Assembly (NCBI RefSeq): GCF_014529535.1
Contig: NW_023503972.1
Coordinates: 558,001 to 622,000 of the forward strand
Source of the DNA: Bradysia coprophila
Taxonomy: Eukaryota; Arthropoda; Insecta; Diptera; Sciaridae
Length of the DNA: 64,000 bases
Direction: 5' to 3'
Made by a program: the position numbers and the translations under genes. The notes under the pieces were generated by a model. It was not told where the DNA came from and did not search any database. It worked only from the letters and a program-made list of their open reading frames with translations. Shown here in pieces: positions 55,790 through 64,000 of this stretch (positions are counted from its first letter, which is position 1; each line of letters opens with the position of its first letter).

Positions 55790-58260
55790 GTTGAGTCTCA
55801 ACGTTATTTGACTTGAACCGATTTAATCAGCTTTGTGTAGTTTACAAGTCTCACAATCGGTTCGAATCTGTCTGTGATTGAGTTTTGACCCCTCACATTA
55901 ACAACTCAATCGATAAGATGAAAGACGACTCGTTATTTAGTTATTTATCCTATAATGCCTCGTCCGATAAATGTATACTCAAAGCAAAGTGAACTTTTAA
56001 TTTAAAATCCGTTTTTTACACATCGACAAAACATAAGTATAGAACATTTCAAAATTAAATGGAACATCACACAGAAAAACCTGACAAGAATTTGTAATTG
56101 AAATCGTTCAACATTTTGCATTTAAAAACTAAACGATGTCACCGTACAACCGATGAAAAAGGAATGTAATAAAAACAGTCCATCATCGTTTTGCATTTAT
56201 TTTTAGAGATGAACCATATGCGATGCTGCACATACAACATACATAATATTAACCATGTATAGCCAATAGCAGAGAATATTTATTGAGTTTAGTAGAGGCT
56301 GTCTGTAAAGGACGTCCGTACCTTTTTTGGTAGTCTTTGACCCCACTACGTCCATGTTTTTCCTAAACCTTTAACATTAACATAGTCCAGTTTTGTTGGT
56401 CTCTCCCCTCTGCTTAAATCTGGATAACTTTTATGGACAGCAGCTCCGTGACAACAATTTGATATAGGAGAAAATAGTCACCTTTGTTTTGGTTCTGTGA
56501 GAGGCGAAAATACACATTTTCTCGCCCGAAGTGTCACCTTTCTTTTGGTTCGGGGAGCAAATGTCTATTTTCTTTCTTGCCAAAACAAGAGGGGAGAAAA
56601 TACACATTCTATCATCAGACGAGATGTCTACAATACATCATCTTCTCATGACCTTTTGAGCGGAAAAAATAAGGTTAATCACACCGCACATACGAAAAAT
56701 AATTATTTCATCAACCCCGCCCATCCACCTTAACTGATGTGATAAAATCAAATTTATTTCTATTGGCTTCAGAAAGGTTAATTACCGAAGTCAAAACAAA
56801 CAAGAAAAAAGATCGCTTTCCATTTGAGACCGTATTCAAACTAAATTAAATTTCACTTTCTACGGGCCTCTGTATAAACCAAAACAAATCCTGTATATAC
56901 ACCTCAGAGCCAGGTCCAATTAATCAGCACACAAAATATACCGGGAAGTTTATACAATCATTTTATATCAATGGACCCTGAACGTTCAACCCATTTTCCT
57001 TTCATCATCATCATCATCTTTCGACTGAATAGCACAACATATCTACATTTTAATCAAAATCATTTAACAGAATCGTTTAGTTTTTAAAAAAATGAGATCA
57101 TTTGTGTGGTTGCAGTATTAAATGGATGGAGTCATAGTGCGTACGAATCTAATAAATTATGATTCTCTCATTTTAAAGTAAATAAACTGAGAAATTTTGT
57201 ATATTTTCCATTTGCTTCAAAGATATTTTGAATGGGATATTGTTGATAATGAAAGCGGAGAATGAAGGGGAACATTTCCTACAGCAGCGAAATGAAAAGT
57301 AATCTAAATTTTAACAATTTCCAAGATTAGCACGGCCAGCATTATATATACATATGTGTGATATCATTATTACCATTAACGCTCAGAACATAATGTAAGC
57401 GTAAATATTTACACTTTGCCAATCATAACTGGAGTGTCTGTAATAATAACGTCTAACTCACAAAAAAAACCCAAAAACACATTCGTCGAAAATGATTGAT
57501 GGCTCGTTTCGTTCCTAATGAAGCCATAGTGCCCATTCATAAATGAAACGAGAGCAGACAAAAAACATATCTCAATATTTCATCTATAATTACAACAAAT
57601 GGAAATTTTCAGCTATTCCATAATGAACTGATTTTATGTGTGTATTATAGACATTTCGGCACACTTAAGAGAACTGGCAGCTGGTAGGTTAATGTACATT
57701 TTAAAACTAAAGCATGTGAAATGAAAGAGGTTTCCAATTATAAAAAATTAGCGATTGTTGCGGAAACGGCTTCTGTGAATGAGAAAGAGAAATTTTGTGA
57801 ATTTGACTGTTGAATTACAAACGAAGGGTAATTGACTTTAGTAAAGTAGGTAGTGCTACATTATAGAATGTGTTTAAATAGACTTGGTAGCCGGACCATT
57901 TTTGTGAAATTGATTCTTGAAAATTTTCTAAATTCTTGAAAATTCCTAAAATTCAAGAATATTCGAGAATTTTCAAGAATTTCTTTGATTTTATTTAATT
58001 CTTGAGCATTCTCGAAAAATACTTCTGCTTAGAAGTCTCTTCTCAGGTTTGTCAACAAACAATGCCAGCAAAGATTTAGTAACTCAAATAAGTTTTGACT
58101 AACTCGGCTGCTTTCCGTTACTCGATTGAGTTGCCAGTGTGAGGGGATAAAACCGAACCGCAGACAGATTTGAACCGATTGTCAGAACAACTGTAAACAA
58201 AAAGTTTAGAGAATCGTTTCAAGTCAAGTGTAAAGCTTATCGGCTAAAGTATTGTTGAGA
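55790..58260. repeat. pair of about 130-bp inverted arms 2.2 kb apart
   Basis: ACAATCGGTTCGAATCTGTCT..TTTTGACCCCTCACA..ACTCAATCG at 55850-55914 matches the reverse complement of 58119-58180 (CGATTGAGTTGCCAGTGTGA..GGGGATAAAACCG..ACAGATTTGAACCGATTGT). The similarity continues through TTTGACTTGAACCGATTTAA against the inverse of GAATCGTTTCAAGTCAAG. They could be the ends of one 2.4-kb element or two opposed copies of a family. Confidence 0.5.
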
Positions 58261-58560
58261 GAATCGATATTCGACTCGCACACACGCAACCGATTGTCAG
58301 AACAAGTGTAGCACAAAGGTAGTTCTACGCGCTGATTGAACGTTAATCTCGATCAAATCCTTTTTGGAAAGGAAGAGCTGTTAAGCTTATGGCAGGTAAG
58401 CTCTCTAATCTAAACAAATGTTATTCTGTCAGAACAAGTGTAAACAAAAAGTTGAATGAATTGTTTCGAGTCCAGTTAAGTTGAGTCTATAGATTTTCGA
58501 ACGGGTGACCGGCAACAGCATTGTTGGAAGAATCATTGTCGCTAGGTTTGTCGCTCAGCT
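58160..58560. repeat. tandem duplication, period about 260 bp
   Basis: GTCAGAACAACTGTAAACAAAAAG..GAATCGTTTCAAGTC..ATTGTTGAGAGAATCGA is followed by GTCAGAACAAGTGTAAACAAAAAG..GAATTGTTTCGAGTC..ATTGTTGGAAGAATCAT, with an intermediate GTCAGAACAAGTGTAGCAC partial unit. Confidence 0.6.
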
Positions 58561-60654
58561 TTCCGTTAGAACAGTAAAATATTTCTGTAATGAACAGTGT
58601 CTCAAAGACCATAAGAGCCATAAGCAGCAAAACTAGCATACTAATGACCTAACCACAAACCCTCCGTTGGGTGTTGAGGCAGATTATTATATATTTCTTA
58701 GCTAAGATCCACTTGGTACAGATTCATAGTTTTATGACCGCCATGTGTTGTCTTTCCTATCGATTAGATCATTGGTTAGTCACACAATCTACAGACTAGA
58801 ATTAAATGCTAAAAAATAAAATTTTACGATCGGGTAAATTATAACTGTACTCGTAGCGGTTGAAATTACCATACACATATGGAAGCGTGAATCAAAACAC
58901 AATTAAGACAATGAGATTTAATCTTAATGGCATATATTTCATCAGCGGAAGTTTTATCGTTATTAAAAATGTTCGTATGGTAGCGAACAAGCCAGCATCA
59001 TGTTAAGTAGGAAATGGAATCTACATGGTTCATACGCATAAAACCGAGCACAAAACTATGTCAACCATTTAGTGTACTGGAATTTTGTTACAACATCGAC
59101 ATATTTTAGAAATGGGAAAGCTAAATTGAGGTATAATGCATACCGTCGAAACATTGAGGAAATGAGTTCAACGGTTTGCAAACAAAATAATCGAATGAAA
59201 ACTCGGTTACGATAACCTACATTCATGTAGGAAAGTTGTAACAATGAACGTTTTAGTATCATTATCGACCGTATCTTCCTTAACTATGAAGTTATAAAAG
59301 TGCATCACAAAATATAAATAAGTTAGCAACAGATACAGTAGACGCTGTTAGCGACGGAGACCACAATTGATTATCTATGATGTTTTCCCGCAAAACGTCA
59401 ATAACCACATTTTATATGACTAAGCATCCACGGGGCTAGGCAAAGATAAACTTTTAATAAATAAACAGGGGTCCAACGCAATTAAAAATCATCCCAAATT
59501 TCAGTGTTTGCTTGATGAAACTAAGTGAATGAATGGAAGTATCGCAATCGACAAATTCTTTTTTAAATGTCAAATGTATTAAGTTGTGGCGAGATAGAAT
59601 GAATATGTGAATGACAGCTGTCACCTATTGGAGAGAGTTCGGCAGAATTACATACACAATAGATTCTATTCTCACTATCGGGTGCTAGTTGACATTACAC
59701 GTGCATTCTACATTGCCACCGGCGTATCAACTTATCATTTCAGTTTTGCTTCAACGACTTCGACAATATGACGAAATTTTTTCGTCAGTTTTTTGAACTT
59801 GGTGAGCTAAGGGAAAAGAAATTTTGGAAATTGAAATTGAGGTTAAAGAATTATTCAAAGTGGTGGGATGTCTGAGCCCTGCATTACTAAATTTAATATT
59901 GACAGAGTACACATCCAGTGACTATTTTTAGTGTCATTACTATACAGTAGATGTAATAATAGCTGCTATAGATCGATTGTACATTGTAAATATTGATGAC
60001 ACTATTTGATTTCATTGTCTGCCGTTTGAAATTGCTTTTTTATTGCATTTCTTATTACTACTTAATTAAACTTAATTAAAATAAACTACACATTGCTTTT
60101 GAGGTCGTTCGATGGCTGATTGACATTCCACTTACTTGGGTATATTGGATCTTCTTTGGTGTTAAAATAGCGAATAGCCTTTGAAATTCAATCCAAAGAG
60201 AATTGAATATTCATGAGTATTATATGTGTACTATATGTCAGTAAACTATTGAGGGTATTATTCCAATAACACACCTACCGTAGGTACTAGAGAGGTGTAT
60301 TAACATCGGATATATTCTGCCCATTTCTAATCAATATCATTGAATCGTACCTAGTACCTATCGTGTAAAATGCAATATCACTTGTAAGCAGTACATTTCG
60401 CGACGCTCACAACAGTTACAAGTAAGTCAATTTATTCATTTTTTACAGGTTTAGCAATTTAATTTATGTTACAACATGAATGACATTAGCTGTGTCCCAT
60501 GTCATTCTGGCACAAGTTGATTCGAAAGGTAAACGGAATCAATAATGCGAAAAGCAGTAAAATCTGATAGATACATACGATTAGGTAGTTATAGGTAGTT
60601 ACTAAGACTAGAATTGAAGAGGTAAGGACGAAAAGTCACTAATTGTTTTTTTAC

Positions 60655-60847
60655 CTGATCACTACTGGTACTGGCCTTTGATGCGCACGTATTGTTCGAG
60701 TAGCGAAGGTGAATCTTAAATTTACACTTCCGATGCAGGGTAACTGTTAGAAATTCATAGAAATCGCCAAATTTTTCCTTCTTTTCAACTGTCAATATCT
60801 TGTTGATGAATTTTACAACTAATAAGACCCTTTTTCCCCGAAAGTAC
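60655..60847 (-). CDS. candidate internal exon, unrecognised
   Basis: 193 nt on the minus strand, bounded by a CTTACAG acceptor (exon begins at 60847) and a GTAAAA donor (exon ends at 60655), open throughout in one frame: KFINKILTVEKKEKFGDFYE, then TLHRKCKFKIHLRYSNNTC and ASTSSDQ. The charged, mixed composition is protein-like. Its donor phase does not fit the Unc-76 exon starting at 55424 directly, so it could belong to another gene or be fortuitous. Confidence 0.35.
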
Positions 60848-62822
60848 CTGTAAGTACTGTTCTAATGACAACAATTTTCGTGTACATGGTGGTTTTCAAT
60901 CACCTCCCACTAGCTACACAAGAATCGAGGAATTTTTTGAAAGTCATTGTGGCTTCTAGGCACCTTACTAGGCACACATACAAAAGTTCACTGGAAAATA
61001 CGTCCGAACAAGACGAGCTATTGGTTGCAGAAGGGTTCGTCGTTACATCGCTTTTGTTCAATGTTATCATACATTGTTGAACAATGTTCCTTGTTACATT
61101 CGATGTTATTTACTTCAAGATGTGTTTTTACGCTACCAGAAAACGTGATGGTTTTAGGAAATATTTTAGGCCAATTTCGAATATTTTTGCGTAACGCAGG
61201 GGATTAGGGTGTCAAGTAAAACCATTACTCCCATATTATTGACATGACAATTTCATCGAGCTAAGATCTGTAAAGAGTTGTCGCTTTTGAGACAGTTATA
61301 GCTTACCAGGGCGTTGAGTCATCACGGTATGGGTTTCTCTGCTTAAGAGTTTCAGCCCTCAAAAATAACAGATTTTCCAGAGCCAATGTACTTTTCTATA
61401 AAACGGAAAATTGAACTCGAAAGGAATATGACGTTATCACTTCGTACTTATTTAATGGTTAATTAGATATTTATCGGTTTACTAATGGTAAAAAGCATTC
61501 ATCTTATTGACTTCCACCTACGGCACATTCTACTCAGCTTATTAAATGGAAAGATGAAACATTTCGTAGAAGCCAATCTACGTTCCCAACGCTTTCATCC
61601 TCAATTCCACTGACAGGAAGTAGATAAACACTTCATAAAAATTGACTGAATATTAATTACGAAATTATCATCGACTCATTTTTCACTTATTAATTATCAA
61701 ATAAATTCGCCGTTCGAATGTTTACACTCGAATTATGAAAGAAGTGTATCGCTCTGATATTAGTCTTGCCCAATCTGAGCTAAAGAAAGAACCACAACAT
61801 AAAACAAAAAATGTTTTTGTGAAAATAAAAATGTAAAAATAATTTTCCTCTATTTTCGTAATGTGGTGATTCGATTCATGTTGATGTTATAAATATATAT
61901 GTGTGTTTTGCCGTGTGTACGAGCCACAACACACTCGTATCGTGAGAATTTTCATTGAAAACTTTCTTTCTTACATAAGGTGATTTGCTGGAGTATAAAT
62001 TTTAAGGAACAAAAAATGTGCTTCGAACAACAACACTCATCGATAGAGTGAGAAAATCGCCAAGTCTGCCGAAAGATTCAATGAAAAATCGCTGCGAAAA
62101 TATTCGAAAATTATTTTGAATCGGAAAGGAATTTTTCAATTTTTGTTTTGTTTGAAAACTATCGTCATCAATACCTCGAAGCGATAATGTATGCAATGTT
62201 TAAAAAGACTTAACGTACAAATATTTGTTCTCTGTCAAGACATAATTCAATATTTATGTCATTAGTCAATAGGTAATGCTCGTCGTTAATTATTAGTTTC
62301 AACGAGTAATGCTCGTAATCAGCTTGTATTTGCATAAATTATGTTAATGCTAATGTCGTCGATAAGTATATACAGAATAAATTGATGATCAACGGTTTGA
62401 CTATGAAATCGAGGTTGAATTATATTTATAATTTAGCATTAAAGTTGTGTGGAAAAGGCGTCTTGGGCCATTGTTATTGTGTTCAATAAATTAAGAGTAT
62501 AATTTAGCCAAATGAATCAGAAGCTATGTAGGTGGATGTATAATAGATAATAAAAGTAGCAGCGATTTTTCGAAAAAAAATCTTTTTTGGCTTGCAATTA
62601 GCAAAGTACATTAAATTCCGGGGAACAAAAAATCTCGGAAAGATTAAAGCGTGAAAGTTTTCAGTTTTGGCATTGGTTGGTTTGTGTGTTTTTTTTCGGA
62701 ATTGTTTGTAATAAAGAAAGTTCATTTACACCGCCATGTATTCGTTCGTGTAACACAAGTAGTTGCGTTTATGCATCTCCTACCGTCGTGTAATTGATTT
62801 TCGTATTTTATATCACTACGGT

Positions 62823-62980
62823 TTTACACACGCGGAATTCTGAAAACCGACATATTTTCTGTTTTTGTGTTTTACGCGAGTTCTTGATTTCTCCCTTTAA
62901 AAATACATGCAAAAATCACAAAACACTGAAAAAACACAAAACTGAAAATATGTCGGTTTTCAGAATTCCGCGAGTGTAAT
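62823..62980. repeat. 158-bp hairpin element
   Basis: TTACACACGCGGAATTCTGA..AAACCGACATATTTTC on the left is mirrored by GAAAATATGTCGGTTT..TCAGAATTCCGCGAGTGTAA on the right, with further pairing of TTTTTGTGTTTT and AAAACACAAAA. MITE-like. Confidence 0.7.
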
Positions 62981-63137
62981 GGATCTATTTTGTTTTATAG
63001 TGTTCGTGCGTAAATTACACATAACAAAAATGAAAAGTCGAAGTTTGAGCAAAATTATTGTCCTCGGCTTCGCCTCGGATCAATGAAGCTCACACTTCAG
63101 TAGTAAGAAAACATCGTTTCACATTGTTTGTGTGCTT

Positions 63138-63236
63138 TGTAGAGCTTTCGAAAGCTTTGAGCTTCTTTTAGATTCCGTTCAAAAATTGGAATATTTGGGT
63201 GGAATGCGCAAGAAGCTTAAAGCTATCGAAAGCTCT
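63138..63236. repeat. palindromic AGAGCTTTCGAAAGCTT element
   Basis: AGAGCTTTCGAAAGCTTTGA..GCTTCTT on the left pairs with AAGAAGC..TTAAAGCTATCGAAAGCTCT on the right; about 100 bp. A half copy is at 25836-25905. Confidence 0.6.
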
Positions 63237-63366
63237 TAAAAATCAAATTCACAAATGTTATACGGTGTTTTAATTTAACACGACAGAATATGTAAACTCA
63301 AAGTTTTATCCCTAGTTATGTAAACAACTATTGTAAGAAGACTGAAGCGATTTTTATACACTATAG

Positions 63367-63572
63367 TGAAACTGAACGGAGAATCGATATTCAGCAGTGG
63401 AAATGGTATAGGGGTACATAACGAAATTCATTCGAAGAATTTATCAGGAAAATGTGTGAACGACATGAACTTAGATTCCTCAAAAATCATTAATCATACA
63501 ATCATTCCACTGACGACTAACGAAAGAACTCAGCAGTACCAAGACGAAACGATGTTTCGTGATTCAATTTAG
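63367..63572 (+). CDS. candidate 3'-terminal exon, unrecognised
   Basis: After an ACACTATAG acceptor a frame of 68 codons is open to TAG at 63570-63572: KLNGESIFSSGNGIGVHNEI..SKNLSGKCVND..IPLTTNERTQQYQDE. The mixed polar composition, and an AATAAA at about 63909, are compatible with a last exon of a + strand gene. No conserved motif, and no upstream exon found. Confidence 0.3.
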
Positions 63573-64000
63573 CTGTGAATAACTTAATGACATGACTAAC
63601 AGTTAGGCTGCAAGACAATGTTATTAGTGGAAGATTTTTTTTTCTTTTTTAATTTCCAAACGCACATATGGTTCTCATAAGTGTTCACACATCGACAAGA
63701 AATTATTCTGTTTTTTTTTATGTTCGAAAATTGTGTGCGTGCTTTGCTCTCACAACTATTTAGGTAGAAATGTGGGTGGTTATGATTTTCAGTTAAAACA
63801 AGAAATGAGCTGAAAATAATAATAATATTTGCAAGGTCAAACGAATTGTGGCTTTTGGTTTGACTTTTTTTTTCGTTTATACATTTTTCTTCATTCGGGT
63901 AATAAGCAATAAAATATGGATATGGGTGGTAACAGCATGCGTCATTGTTTTAATGTTTTTTTTTGTTTTAAGTGAATTGAACTCAACCTTTGAGTGAATT

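Larger units (their letters stand above)
55425..60654. other. long non-coding stretch upstream of Unc-76 exons
   Basis: Likely an Unc-76 intron. No exon recognised. It contains inverted arms at 55790-55920 and 58115-58260, a tandem duplication at 58160-58560, and an AAGAATTTTC/GAAAATTCTT palindromic tract at 57912-57992. Confidence 0.45.
60848..63366. other. non-coding, one hairpin element
   Basis: No gene seen. Inverted-repeat elements at 62823-62980 and 63138-63236 are listed separately. Confidence 0.45.

Noticed and set aside
55840-55870. GGTTCGAATCT as a tRNA T-arm
   Set aside because: No acceptor stem, D-arm or anticodon arm could be folded around it; it belongs to an inverted repeat.
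1-64000. CRISPR arrays, operons, prophage or bacterial-type systems
   Set aside because: All recognisable genes are spliced insect genes; no regularly spaced direct repeats with unique spacers were seen.

Overview
This is a eukaryotic, AT-rich window, almost certainly from an insect nuclear genome and probably a fly (Diptera). It carries spliced genes with short GT..AG introns (57-67 nt at the smallest) whose products read as insect orthologues: Rop (Unc-18/Munc18), Dronc-type CARD caspase, Unc-76/FEZ, Vps33A, LRRC47, MINPP1 and PBK/TOPK. I see no bacterial, viral or rRNA genes and no convincing tRNA. Exon boundaries were set by hand from splice sites, reading-frame phase and family similarity; no search was run.

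Layout. 1-129: last coding exon of an unrecognised + strand gene. 2118-3321 (-): PBK/TOPK kinase, 4 exons. 5060-6770 (+): MINPP1, 7 exons including a 27-nt microexon. 10218-12048 (+): LRRC47, 5 exons. 12310-14326 (-): Vps33A, 5 exons, tail-to-tail with LRRC47. 16217-17119 (+): zinc-finger (BED-like) coiled-coil protein, 2 exons. 17565-20578: a 3.0-kb almost perfect palindrome. 21426-27872 (+): Rop, with two alternative versions of exon 4. 27.9-37.6 kb: gene-poor and repeat-rich. 37678-38022 (-): small secreted peptide. 39846-43676 (-): Dronc-like caspase, interrupted by a 1.87-kb hAT-type transposon in its first intron and carrying two apparent reading-frame lesions. 45.4-46.6 kb (+): a broken coding fragment and a coiled-coil gene. 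49109-49860 (-): unrecognised gene, 3 exons. 53293-55424 (-): 3' part of Unc-76. 55.4-64 kb: mostly non-coding, perhaps the long 5' intron of Unc-76, with two weak candidate exons.

Between the genes the dominant content is short inverted-repeat DNA: MITE-like elements, foldback palindromes and a direct 1.4-1.5-kb segmental duplication (35417-36791 and 50362-51887), one copy of which carries a 157-bp hAT MITE with a clean 8-bp target duplication.

Functionally the genes are ordinary, mostly unrelated neighbours. Rop and Vps33A are both Sec1/Munc18 proteins (exocytosis and endo-lysosomal fusion) and Unc-76 is an axonal transport adaptor, but nothing suggests an operon-like unit. The points most worth attention are the Rop mutually exclusive exons, the giant palindrome, and the state of the Dronc gene.
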